Positions 44,870 through 55,439 of a DNA stretch of 57,675 nucleotides are shown piece after piece. The notes under the pieces were generated by a model, which saw nothing but the letters and a program-made list of their open reading frames with translations, was not told the DNA's origin and made no database searches. The position numbers and the translations under genes were made by a program. Origin of the DNA: Ceratorhiza oryzae-sativae (taxonomy: Eukaryota > Basidiomycota > Agaricomycetes > Cantharellales > Ceratobasidiaceae); the NCBI GenBank assembly GCA_030998015.1, contig JARWMV010000097.1, positions 1 to 57,675 of the forward strand. The letters run 5' to 3'. Each line of letters begins with the position of its first letter. Position 1 is the stretch's first letter.

Positions 44870-44939
44870 TCAATCTTTGCTCCTGCTAAGCCCGCTCCCT
44901 GGATCTCTAGAGATCCAGGAGGCGGACTTTGGGAAATAA

Positions 44940-45022
44940 GGAATATTCATCATTGGCAAGATAAAGCGATTGCTAATCGCTAGGGCTAAATACCCTTAAA
45001 CGTTCGAATCGTTTATATTCCG
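44940..45022 (+). tRNA. trnS(gcu): tRNA-Ser(GCU)
   Basis: Class II tRNA. The acceptor GGAATAT pairs perfectly with ATATTCC (45,015-45,021) plus discriminator G. Anticodon stem AGCGA/TCGCT with loop TTGCTAA; long variable arm GGGCTAAATACCC; T arm AAACG-TTCGAAT-CGTTT. Anticodon GCU reads AGY serine codons. CCA is not encoded. It stands between palindromes CTCCCTGGATCTCTAGAGATCCAGG (44,895-44,922) and a CCTGGATCTCCAGAGATCCAGG hairpin (about 45,130). Confidence 0.88.
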
Positions 45023-45208
45023 TACGGGGGTTGGTGCTCACCAGCTCTCTAAAAGATTTTCAGTTTGCGCCAGATCGCCCGGAGGGCTTCCGGCCCAGTG
45101 CAGACGGGCCGGCCATCAGGCAAATCCCGCCTCCTGGATCTCCAGAGATCCAGGGAGCGGTCGATTCACAACGGAAATAAAGGATAACATCCTGACTCGA
45201 AAGGGTGC

Positions 45209-45380
45209 CCGCCGGCGTTAGAGGGAATCCTAAAGATTCCCTCGTAGAAAATGACGACCGTTCGTCATTTTCAGCCGGCGGCTAAATATCGATATTATGC
45301 CGCGCACTAGCAATCGCAAACGGTTGCGATTGCTCACGTTGGTTGGTGGGACAAGTCCCACCAGCAACTAACGCGCGCGG
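45209..45380 (-). repeat. Element E, short form
   Basis: 172-bp reverse copy inserted between the tRNA region and a structured non-coding segment. Confidence 0.85.
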
Positions 45381-45817
45381 AGATGCCGCTATAGAGTAAC
45401 GGGGGAAAGGGGGTGAGATCCAGAAGAACTTAACCTAGTAAGTTTTATATGTCTTTAGTGCACGGAACTACGAGCTTGAATCGAGCCGCTCGGTAATATT
45501 AGAAAACGCCTGTGTCATCGTGGAATACGCCCCTGGACCCTGACTGCGAAAAAAATTCGCGGGCTTGATAAAGTTAGTTGTTTATCTTTAACACTCGCTC
45601 TTCTATACCAGCAACCAGCTAACAACTTCTTTTTTTTGTTAAAGACAAAGTTGTTAGGACTGTGCGGTGGTGGGTGTTGAACCTAAGGGAAACCGTGGAG
45701 ACATACAGGGAAAAGGAAGTAACCTGTTAATGTTCTAGATGCCTTCCTACTGACCCCCAAACATGTGCAGCTACGCTGCATTGTTTGGTGGGCAGCAACC
45801 CCCCGATATTGTAATGC
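45381..45817 (+). other. Structured non-coding segment, possibly a group I intron core
   Basis: About 350 nt without palindromic elements or ORFs, starting ATGCCGCTATAGAGTAACGG and ending before a CCCCAAACATGTGCAGC hairpin (45,753). It has conserved-RNA character (AACCTAAGGGAAACCGTGGA, GACCCTGACTGCGAAAAAAA, GTGCGGTGGTGGG) and precedes a GIY-YIG gene, as an intron core would. I cannot align it to an rRNA or place P3/P7 pairings confidently. Confidence 0.3.
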
Positions 45818-45989
45818 CCGCCGGCGTTAGAGGGAATCCTAAAGATTCCCTCGTAGAAAATGACGACCGTTCGTCATTTTCAGCCGGCGGCTAAATATCG
45901 ATATTATGCCGCGCACTAGCAATCGCAAACGGTTGCGATTGCTCACGTTGGTTGGTGGGACAAGTCCCACCAGCAACTAACGCGCGCGG
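45818..45989 (-). repeat. Element E, short form, nested in a twin palindrome
   Basis: 172-bp reverse copy inserted into CCCCCCGATATTGTAATGC...GCAATGTCGGGGGTC. The same host palindrome with an E insertion occurs at 48,541 and 49,626. Confidence 0.85.
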
Positions 45990-46320
45990 CAATGTCGGGG
46001 GTCACCCCCCAATGATTGCAATCATTGGGGGTCTACTTACCCCCAAACATGTGCAGCTACGCTGCATTGTTTGAGGGGCAGGTTAAAAGATGGCAACTTT
46101 ATAAATTATATTATGTCGAATCCATGAAAACAAATATCTTATTGTCTATAAAAACTGCCCGAGGGCTGTTCAACACATCTATAAGCCCCAATTTTTGGGG
46201 TAGATCTTTTTCTTCTGAGTTACCTCAAAATGACCTTAATCAGGAGGCCCTTGCCACAGCAATAGATCAAGTGGACTCTGCAGCAGGAGAAGCTCAACTT
46301 ACTCTTGCTGCAGAAATCAA

Positions 46321-46572
46321 ACCCCCGCTTAGGGTCATCCAGCATTGTATTTATATATAAATACATGCTGTTGACCCGAGGGGTTTGGTTATCGAGGCCG
46401 CGTTCGCGGCGAGGTATTGCGAGGTACCCTGGAACTTTCAGTTCCAGGGTACCTCGGAATCAGACGCCGCGCGCACGCCAGGGCCGCCTTGGCTTGATTA
46501 TTGACCTTAAGGTCAATATGAGCCAAGCTTGCTTGGCTTAAGCCAGGGCGTTCGCAGGCGTGCACGGGTCAA
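46321..46572 (+). mobile_element. Composite element K1 with TCAA duplication inside the GIY-YIG gene
   Basis: 252 nt including one duplicate (TCAA at 46,317-46,320 and 46,569-46,572), a multiple of three. Same length and nested TTGACCTTAAGGTCAA palindrome as 9942-10,193. Excision joins AEIK to SGAVKVF. Confidence 0.75.
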
Positions 46573-46894
46573 AAGCGGGGCTGTAAAGGTATTTTCAGAT
46601 TTAGTCAATCAGCAAAAAGAAATATCGGAATTCTTAAAAGGTCAAAGTGGTATTTACTGTTTTTTAAATAAAACGAATGGTAATTTTTACATCGGGAGTA
46701 GTGTTAATTTGCGAAGACGAATAGTGTGGGAGTATTACGCAAACAAAAATTCAGGTTCAAAAATGGTTATTGTTAAAGCAATTGAGAAATACGGTTTTGA
46801 AAATTTTGAATTGTTGATTTTAGAGTTTTGTGATAAAAATGAACTAATATCCCGAGAAGATCACTTTATTCAGTTATACAATCCAACGTATAAT

Positions 46895-47102
46895 GCCCCC
46901 GCTCTATCGGCTAAAATCTTAGGTGTAACCCAAGATTTCAGCCGCCCTGCCTAGAGAACTGCGCTTTAGCGCACGTCTTGGCAGGGGTAATAAAGCGGAG
47001 GGTCAACGACCCGTGGGCATTGTTAACGAGGCCGCGTTCGCGGCGAGCCGCGCGCACGCCAGGGCCGCCTTGGCAAGCCAAGGCGTTCGCAGGCGTGCAC
47101 GG
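46895..47102 (+). repeat. Composite element K2 fused to element E
   Basis: K2 followed 3 nt later by an E element (47,106), together splitting the GIY-YIG gene after YNPTYN. Confidence 0.7.
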
Positions 47103-47105
47103 GTC

Positions 47106-47277
47106 CCGCCGGCGTTAGAGGGAATCCTAAAGATTCCCTCGTAGAAAATGACGACCGTTCGTCATTTTCAGCCGGCGGCTAAATATCGATATTATGCCGC
47201 GCACTAGCAATCGCAAACGGTTGCGATTGCTCACGTTGGTTGGTGGGACAAGTCCCACCAGCAACTAACGCGCGCGG
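47106..47277 (-). repeat. Element E, short form
   Basis: 172-bp reverse copy within the GIY-YIG gene, before the NUMOD3-like repeats. Confidence 0.85.
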
Positions 47278-47470
47278 AGGCAGGGAGCCTTTTGGGCTAT
47301 AAACACAGCCAAGAATCTTTGAATAAAATGTCTGAAAGCCAAAGGGGTGTGAAACACTATTTTTATGGTAAAACCCATACCGAAGAAACACTAGCCAAAA
47401 TGATTGAAGCTAATAAAAATAGCATAGCAGTGGAAGTACTAGATTTGGTCACTCAAACTACCACAGTTGA

Positions 47471-47582
47471 CCCCCCAAACTAATGCAGCTACGCTGCATT
47501 GTTTGGGGGGGTGATAGCCCCCCAATACGCTGGCCCGTAGGGCGTGCCTTACAGGCTTGGTAACGCATTGGGGGGCTATTGA
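47471..47582 (-). mobile_element. 108-bp twin-hairpin insertion with TTGA duplication
   Basis: Reverse complement of the unit at 7575-7686, identical over its length. TTGA at 47,467-47,470 and 47,579-47,582. Excision restores TTTVEPSIKEAARKFG. Confidence 0.78.
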
Positions 47583-47706
47583 ACCTTCCATTAAAGAAGC
47601 CGCCAGAAAATTTGGGCTAAACGCTACAACAATCCAAAACAGGGTAAAAAAAAATGACCAAACCCCAATTAATTGCCGGTTCGTTATAACAGTTAAACAA
47701 CCATAA

Positions 47707-48387
47707 CCCCGCTAATCGATACCCCTGCCAAGACGTGCGCTAAAGCGCAGTTCTCTAGGCAGGGTGTAGATTTGCCTTCGCAAATCATCGATTAGTGGAG
47801 CCCTCCGCGCTTAGGCCGCCCTGCGGGCGATCAAAGAGCGCGGAGGGAATACTTAATCCCCTTTATTCCGTTTTTGTGCCGAAGGGATTTTATGGGCGGT
47901 AAGTCCTTACCTCGCAAATGGTACCTTTGCGCGGCACGTCTTCCCGACGTCCTCCCGCCGTCTTCCCTACGTCTACATGCGTCTAGAATACCTCACAAAT
48001 TACTGCAGCTGCCTCGTAGGATTTTGGACTCTGATTCCGAGGTAGCCTGGAACCTCTGGGGTCCAGGCTACCTCGCAATACCTTGTGCTGGTCTGTCTCC
48101 ATGCAAGATTTATAAAATCTTGCTGGACCTTAGACCAGCATCAGTCCCAATTCACGATAAGTATTCACCCTCAAGCGTGAAGTTGTTGCACGTACGTGCA
48201 ACAATTTCAGCTAGGGGACTTATCGTGGTTGGGAGGAGTCCGAAGAGGGCCCCCAGGAGTGCTGCCGTACTCCCAAAAGGTTATTGGCTTTAAGTCCTTA
48301 CACCATTTTGTTGTTTGATTTTAACCTCGACTGTGGGCGGCTTTAGCCGCCCACAGGCTCCGGGGGTATGAAAAGAGAAGCCACAAT
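47707..48387 (+). repeat. Palindrome cluster without a gene
   Basis: CCCTGCC...GGCAGGG and CCCTCCGCGC...GCGCGGAGGG hairpins (47,705-47,847), then a block (about 48,000-48,250) nearly identical to 43,867-44,110, including GGTAGCCTGGAACC, the TCCATGCAAGATTTATAAAA hairpin and TTGTTGCACGTACGTGCAACAA. The block is a segmental duplication. Confidence 0.6.
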
Positions 48388-48423
48388 ATGACACGTTGGC
48401 TATTCTCAACAAATGCTAAAGAA
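48388..48423 (+). pseudogene. cox1 5'-end fragment (divergent duplicate)
   Basis: Reads [12 protein letters not shown], then diverges. It matches the start of the true cox1 exon at 51,038 ([12 protein letters not shown]) but differs at synonymous positions (ACA/ACT, CGT/CGA, TCA/TCG, AAT/AAC, GCT/GCA). The upstream AAGCCACAAT also resembles TTAGCCATATT before the real ATG. Synonymous divergence argues against a recent copy. It may be a co-converted exon brought by an intron from another lineage, or the stump of an earlier cox1. Confidence 0.6.
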
Positions 48424-48540
48424 CTTATCCGTCGCCGGTACTCGCCCTGCCTAGGCAACTGCGCTTTAGCGCACGTCTTGGCAGGGGTAAGAATGCAAAG
48501 CATTCTCGGCCGCACCGTCTGCCCCCCGATATTGTAATGC

Positions 48541-48762
48541 CCGCCGGCGTTAGAGGGAATCCTCAGATGAGGTAGCCTTGACCATGAGTCTCATGGTCCA
48601 GGCTACCTCCCATAAAGATTCCCTCGTAGAAAATGACGACCGTTCGTCATTTTCAGCCGGCGGCTAAATATCGATATTATGCCGCGCACTAGCAATCGCA
48701 AACGGTTGCGATTGCTCACGTTGGTTGGTGGGACAAGTCCCACCAGCAACTAACGCGCGCGG
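48541..48762 (-). repeat. Element E, long form, nested in CCCCCGATATTGTAATGC palindrome
   Basis: 222-bp reverse copy interrupting a ATATTGTAATGC/GCAATGTCGG palindrome. The preceding CTGCC...GGCAGGG and GAATGCAAAGCATTC hairpins (48,445-48,516) are repeated at 49,530-49,590 and, reversed, near 56,350-56,411. Confidence 0.85.
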
Positions 48763-49625
48763 CAATGTCGGGGGTCGACGGTTTGTTTATACTCAGCCGA
48801 TTGGATCGGGTACCGTGCTCCTTTTGTCTTTAGTGCCTGTAAAACCAGAATCTAGAATGACAAAATTGGAAAGAGAAAAATTTGTTCTTACTCCCCAGTT
48901 AGGAGAAATCCTTGTGGGGCTTTTATTAGGTGATCTAAGAGCTCGAAGGCCTAAACCTTCGGCAAATACTAGATTATTGTTTGCTCCCCCCGCGCTCTAC
49001 TCGGTTGGCCTGTGGCCAACCGGCCAGTAGCGCGGGAGCTCCTCCCAATTCACGATAAGTATTCACCCTCAAGCGTGAAGTTGTTGCACGTACGTGCAAC
49101 AATTTCAGCTAGGGGACTTATCGTGGTTGGGAGGATTCCTCGAGAGCAACGTGCCTTTGGCCGTGCTCGAGGGGAATCCTTGGGGAAAGTATAATACACC
49201 AAGATTACCTACTTCATCTGTACGATATATTTAAGGAATTTTGCCAGGCAGCTCCCAAAATAGTTACTCCAACGGCCTCCCAATGCGTTACCAAGCCTGT
49301 AAGGCACGCCCTACGGGCCAGCGTATTGGGAGTGCCATTACCCCGGGGCATCCACCCCCCAAATGAAGCAATTACGGGGCCTCTAAAATAGCTTTGCTAT
49401 TTTAAGTGGCCCCTAATTGCATCATTGGGGGTCTACGGGCATAGGATTCCTATGGAATCCTTCCATGCAAGATTTATAAAATCTTGCTGGACCGAAACCA
49501 TTCGGGCGGCCCCAACGCAACGGTACTCGCCCTGCCTAGGCAACTGCGCTTTAGCGCACGTCTTGGCAGGGGTAAGAATGCAAAGCATTCTCGGCCGCAC
49601 CGTCTGCCCCCCGATATTGTAATGC

Positions 49626-49847
49626 CCGCCGGCGTTAGAGGGAATCCTCAGATGAGGTAGCCTTGACCATGAGTCTCATGGTCCAGGCTACCTCCCATAA
49701 AGATTCCCTCGTAGAAAATGACGACCGTTCGTCATTTTCAGCCGGCGGCTAAATATCGATATTATGCCGCGCACTAGCAATCGCAAACGGTTGCGATTGC
49801 TCACGTTGGTTGGTGGGACAAGTCCCACCAGCAACTAACGCGCGCGG
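49626..49847 (-). repeat. Element E, long form
   Basis: 222-bp reverse copy, again nested in the ATATTGTAATGC / GCAATGTCGG palindrome. Confidence 0.85.
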
Positions 49848-50154
49848 CAATGTCGGGGGTCACCGGTTATATAACTTGAGGCGGAGCTGCGATCGTAGGC
49901 GGGCACGGGTAAGATTTGAAGCAAGATCTTTACCCTGCTTTAATTTTTATTATGATCTTTTTTATTTGGATGGAAAAAAAGTTGTTCCGGCAAACATAGA
50001 TGTCTTGCTAACTCCTTTGTCTTTAGCCTACTGGCTAGCTGATGATGGTTGTTTCCACATTAGAGATTCCGATATTTATATCTGCACTAATGGATTTACC
50101 TTTGAAGAAACAAATCTATTAATAAGTGTTCTTAACCGTCGACCCCCGACATTG

Positions 50155-50235
50155 CCGCGCGCGTTAGTTGCTGGTGGGACTTGTCCCACCAACCAACGTG
50201 AGCAATCGCAACCGTTTGCGATTGCTAGTGCGCGG
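50155..50235 (+). repeat. Solo module 1 of element E
   Basis: 81 bp covering exactly the first module (outer stem CCGCGC to GCGCGG). It joins directly to CCGGCGTCTGATTCC, part of K1, instead of the spacer and module 2. It shows the modules can exist separately. Confidence 0.75.
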
Positions 50236-50436
50236 CCGGCGTCTGATTCCGAGGTACCCTGGAACTTAAAGTTCCAGGGTACCTCGCAATACCTCGCCGA
50301 GAATCGAATGATTTGCGAAGGCAAATCTACATCGATTCTCGAGGGAAATAAATTCAAACTAGAATGTTCTATTATACTACAAAAAAATAAGTACATGATT
50401 AGAATTTCTAGAAAAAGCCTACCTGTTGTACAATCT

Positions 50437-50658
50437 CCGCGCGCGTTAGTTGCTGGTGGGACTTGTCCCACCAACCAACGTGAGCAATCGCAACCGTTTG
50501 CGATTGCTAGTGCGCGGCATAATATCGATATTTAGCCGCCGGCTGAAAATGACGAACGGTCGTCATTTTCTACGAGGGAATCTTTATGGGAGGTAGCCTG
50601 GACCATGAGACTCATGGTCAAGGCTACCTCATCTGAGGATTCCCTCTAACGCCGGCGG
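50437..50658 (+). repeat. Element E, long form, inside a HEG
   Basis: 222-bp forward copy after ACAATCT and before GGATTTAATG, the same codon position as E11 in the paralogous HEG. Confidence 0.85.
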
Positions 50659-50701
50659 GGATTTAATGCCATCTATGATGATGTATAAATTAGGTCTTTA
50701 G

Positions 50702-52354
<1,653 letters not shown>

Positions 52355-52355
52355 T

Positions 52356-52564
52356 GCCCCCGCTCTATCGGCTAAAATCTTAGGTGTAACCCAAGATTTC
52401 AGCCGCCCTGCCTAGAGAACTGCGCTTTAGCGCACGTCTTGGCAGGGGTAATAAAGCGGAGGGTCAACGACCCGTGGGCATTGTTAACGAGGCCGCGTTC
52501 GCGGCGAGCCGCGCGCACGCCAGGGCCGCCTTGGCAAGCCAAGGCGTTCGCAGGCGTGCACGGG
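52356..52564 (+). repeat. Composite element K2 just after the intact HEG
   Basis: Starts 2 nt after the HEG stop codon and lies in the intron loop, where it damages neither HEG nor core. Confidence 0.7.
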
Positions 52565-53063
52565 TCATAAATAAAATGAAACTTAATCCCCTTAGTGTGG
52601 TTTATTTCAAACATACAAACTGGGTTAAAAAATAGAATAATGTACTAATTAATTGCCGTGTATACCTGTGAAGGTGTACCTTATTACGTTACTATTTGCG
52701 GAAAATTCCTAAAGTCACCTATAAAATAATAAATTATTATTAAATTGACAAGAGTGAATATAAATTTTATAAACCTAAATCTATTATGGAAGTCAGCTTT
52801 TAGCTTACTTTATGGCGTCTTTGTTTTACATAGCATATGCAAAAGTACGGCCAAAATTATAAAATAACAATGGAAAATCCGCAGGAAACCAAATTATGAT
52901 TTTATCGAAAAATTGGATTTGGGTCCTCAGAGACTAACCGTAACGCGGTCAAAGACCTGAAGTTATAGTCCTATCTTGTTTCAAAATAACATGTATGATT
53001 TTATATTAAACTACCCCAAATAAGGTGAATTTTAAATAAGTTTAGTTAAAATTAATAAAAAAG

Positions 53064-53099
53064 AATTACTTAGTTCCAGTACAAATCGGGGCACCGGAT
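53064..53099 (+). CDS. cox1: Cytochrome c oxidase subunit 1, exon 2 (36 nt)
   Basis: Twelve codons NYLVPVQIGAPD, continuing exon 1 (GGFG). It ends GAT with T, as needed before a group I intron. The next residues expected are MAFPRLNN. Confidence 0.88.
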
Positions 53100-53606
53100 A
53101 AATTTAGTAGTTATCTAAGACTGTTTAACACTGTGTTGTCGTTTAGACGATTATTTAGTGTTGTGCAATCTCCTCAAAGATTGAGAGCTTATTTAGCAGG
53201 TCTTTGGGAGGGTGAAAATTGGCAACGCAAAATCAGCTAGATTCTGTAGAATCGGTATTTTTGGGAGCTGTCTGCGCCCAGACAGGTCCATTGTTGGTTC
53301 TACATAACCTGGCTATCCCTTCCCGTCTCCATGTTATCCTGATTCTGTCTGGGTAACGTTTAATTCAAATTTCGTAGTTTATTCCTCAGTATTACCTTGG
53401 CGTACATTGACCTTAAGGTCAATATACGCCAAGCCCGAAATTACCATCACGTTAAAAATTGAAATGAACGCAATGGTTGAGGTTGAATTAAATAGAGACA
53501 TCTCTAACCACTTTTCTGCACGACTTCCCAAGCAAGGTACTGCTTGGGCGAGTCTTTAGCTCAGCTGTAAGAAAAGAAGAGAGCAAATTAATAATATATA
53601 ACATTT

Positions 53607-54369
53607 ATGAAATTTTATAATTTAAAAAATAAAACCAATAATGGGTCTAACCAATCGCTAGGGTTAGTAGTTTGGGGGACGAATTTAGAAAGTGGAATAG
53701 GAAATGGTAGAGCCCTGCCTGGGCAACTGCGCTTTAGCGCACGTCTTGGCAGGGGTAATAAAAAATTACATTCTCAAATGTATGAATTAGCTCCTTATCA
53801 GTTTTCAATAGTCGTGGGCTTGTTGTTATCCGACGGGTGGATCAGTTTTGCTGAAACCAAAACCCAAGCTCGTTTGGGACTTACTCAGTCTTTAGATAAA
53901 TTTGAATATTTTTGGAATGTTTTTGTGGCTTTATCTCATTATTGTGCTGGTTTGCCTACATTTAGAACTAGAATCAGAAATAGTAAATTACTTTATTCAT
54001 TAACGTTCCAAACTCGGTCTTTATCTTGTTTTAGTAAAATACATCAATTATTTATTGAAAATGGAGTAAAAATTATACCCCAAGACATATTCAACATGTT
54101 AGATCCAGTGGCATTAGCACATTGGATCCAAGGGGATGGTAAATTTGTGGTTAGTGGTGGTTTACGTTTATGTACCGATTCCTACACGATTCAAGATGTA
54201 GTACGGTTGATGAATGTATTAATGGTACGGTACGAATTAAAATGTACCCTTCACCAAAGCAAAGAAGGTCAATATCAAATTTTTATTTCAAAAAAAATCT
54301 ATGGATAAACTTCGATCGATTGTACGACCACACATGGTGCCTACTATGTTCTATAAAATTCACTTATAA
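53607..54369 (+). CDS. LAGLIDADG (type 2) homing endonuclease of the nested intron (one-base frameshift near the end)
   Basis: ATG at 53,607. First motif SIVVGLLLSDGWISF, then TRSLSCFSKIHQLFIENGVK and second motif VALAHWIQGDGKF with catalytic Asp. A 42-nt CCCTGCC...GGCAGGG hairpin (53,713-53,754) is inserted in frame and translated as ALPGQLRFSARLGR, so the ORF tolerates it. The frame stops at 54,308 after a run of eight A. With seven A it continues SMDKLRSIVRPHMVPTMFYK to TAA at 54,367, the usual C-terminus of this family, so a homopolymer error or a real frameshift is likely. Confidence 0.75.
53713..53754 (+). repeat. 42-nt hairpin inserted in frame in a HEG
   Basis: CCCTGCC and GGCAGGG arms with inner TGCGCTTTAGCGCA. 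Fourteen codons, no stop. Same family as hairpins at 27-69, 1773-1814 and 55,151. Confidence 0.8.
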
Positions 54370-55150
54370 ATTCTGAACCAAGGCAATTTATACTTTTGTT
54401 TACTGGATTATTTTAAAAACACAAAACCCCTCCACAACGTGGAAGGGGTAAATTCCAAGGTGCGGTGCCAGTCACATATGGATTCCTAAAACTACACATG
54501 CTCCTAGCGGAAAAAAATATAATCCCCATTTTGCTATCACGTTTACTGAATATGATTATCCTTAGTATTGGTTCTTAAAACAATATTGGGTGGTACTATT
54601 CGCCATAAAAAAGAAAATCATGCTTATGTGCTAACAATTAGTTCTATTTCAGGTCTTCTTAATGTTATTTCCTTGATAAATGGCTATTTACGAACTCCCA
54701 AGTTACACCAGTTTAATAATCTTATTAATTGGATTAATAGTCACACTGGAGAATCTATTATGATTAATTCTGTTGATACTAGTCCAATTCTAGAAAATGC
54801 TTGGTTAGCTGGTTTTATCGACGCTGATTGATCCTTTGATATTAGTATTCGAGATAAAAATCAAGACGGATCAGGGCGAGATCGAACTGAATTACGTATG
54901 CGAATTGAGCAACGAAAAGCCGATCCTATTACAGGTGAATCATATCTTCCTGTACTTGAAGCTATATCACAAGCTCTAGAAGTAGTACTCAATGATAGAA
55001 CACGAAATAGTGGTGAAAGCAATTATGTTATTGCAGTAACTAGTCCATCTAAACATTCTACAATTATTACATATCTAGGGAAATTCCCACTGTTTTCAAG
55101 TAAACGACTTAATTATTTTGATTGGAAACTATGTTATGATATGATTATTG

Positions 55151-55191
55151 CCCTGCCTGGCAACTGCGCTTTAGCGCACGTCTTGGCAGGG
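55151..55191 (+). repeat. 41-nt hairpin inserted in frame in a HEG
   Basis: Same family, one G shorter. The surrounding HEG frame (YDMIIA ... DKQHLTSEGRTKIKTIKAGM) stays open through it. Confidence 0.75.
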
Positions 55192-55269
55192 CGGGATAAA
55201 CAACATCTAACATCTGAAGGTCGAACTAAAATTAAGACAATCAAAGCCGGCATGAATAGTAAACGGACT

Positions 55270-55439
55270 CCGCGCGCGTTAGTTGCTGGTGGGACTTGTC
55301 CCCAACCAACGTGAGCAATCGCAACCGTTTGCGATTGCTAGTGCGCGGCATAATATCGATATTTAGCCGCCGGCTGAAAATGACGAACGGTCGTCATTTT
55401 CTACGAGGGAATCTTTAGGATTCCCTCTAACGCCGGCGG
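55270..55439 (+). repeat. Element E, short form with a 2-bp deletion
   Basis: 170-bp forward copy; the first hairpin reads GTCCCCAACC instead of GTCCCACCAACC, breaking the stem. Confidence 0.82.

Larger units (their letters stand above)
46086..47706 (+). pseudogene. GIY-YIG homing endonuclease with NUMOD3/NUMOD1 tail, split by palindromes
   Basis: Readable pieces: an N-terminal leader (WQLYKLYYVESMKTN ... LTLAAEIK, 46,086-46,320); [K1]; SGAVKVFSDLVNQQ, then the nuclease domain SGIYCFLNKTNGNFYIGSSV with downstream LRRRI and a basic helix, to YNPTYN (about 46,892); [K2 and E]; GYKHSQESLNKMSESQRG and GKTHTEETLAKM, two NUMOD3-like repeats; [108-bp twin hairpin]; SIKEAARKFGLNATTIQNRV, a NUMOD1-like helix-turn-helix, to TAA at 47,704. 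Removing K1 and the twin hairpin, each with one TCAA/TTGA, restores the frame exactly. The K2+E insert would still block it. Typical of a group I intron nuclease. Confidence 0.72.
48777..50701 (+). pseudogene. LAGLIDADG (type 2) homing endonuclease split by palindromes, with nad2-like leader
   Basis: Pieces in order: VYTQPIGSGT (nad2-like, 48,785-48,815); RMTKLEREKFVLTPQLGEIL, VGLLLGDLRARR (first motif); [palindromes]; HQDYLLHLYDIFKEFCQAAP; [palindromes and E 49,626-49,847]; RSLPCFNFYYDLFYLDGKKV, LSLAYWLADDGCF (second motif), FTFEETNLLISVL; [half E plus GGTACCCTGGAAC hairpin, 50,139-50,345]; KYMIRISRKSLPVVQS; [E 50,437-50,658]; DLMPSMMMYKLGL and TAG at 50,699. Essentially the whole nuclease is present between inserts, so only bypass or RNA removal of the palindromes could yield protein. 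Confidence 0.7.
53220..54473 (+). other. Group I intron nested in the LAGLIDADG motif of another intron's HEG
   Basis: The host reads LAGLWEG just before and HIWIPK just after, so this 1.25-kb sequence interrupts the LWEGDGH motif itself. It contains a structured 5' part (53,221-53,400), a P7-like segment (CACGACTTCCCAAG ... GGGCGAGTCTTTAGC, about 53,520-53,560), its own HEG, and a 3' end near GGTGCGGTGCCAG (54,473). The exact splice sites are uncertain by a few bases. Confidence 0.6.

Noticed and set aside
45381..45817. Considered as an rRNA fragment or RNase P RNA
   Set aside because: I could not find the conserved blocks of either (for example universally conserved LSU segments or CR-I/CR-V).
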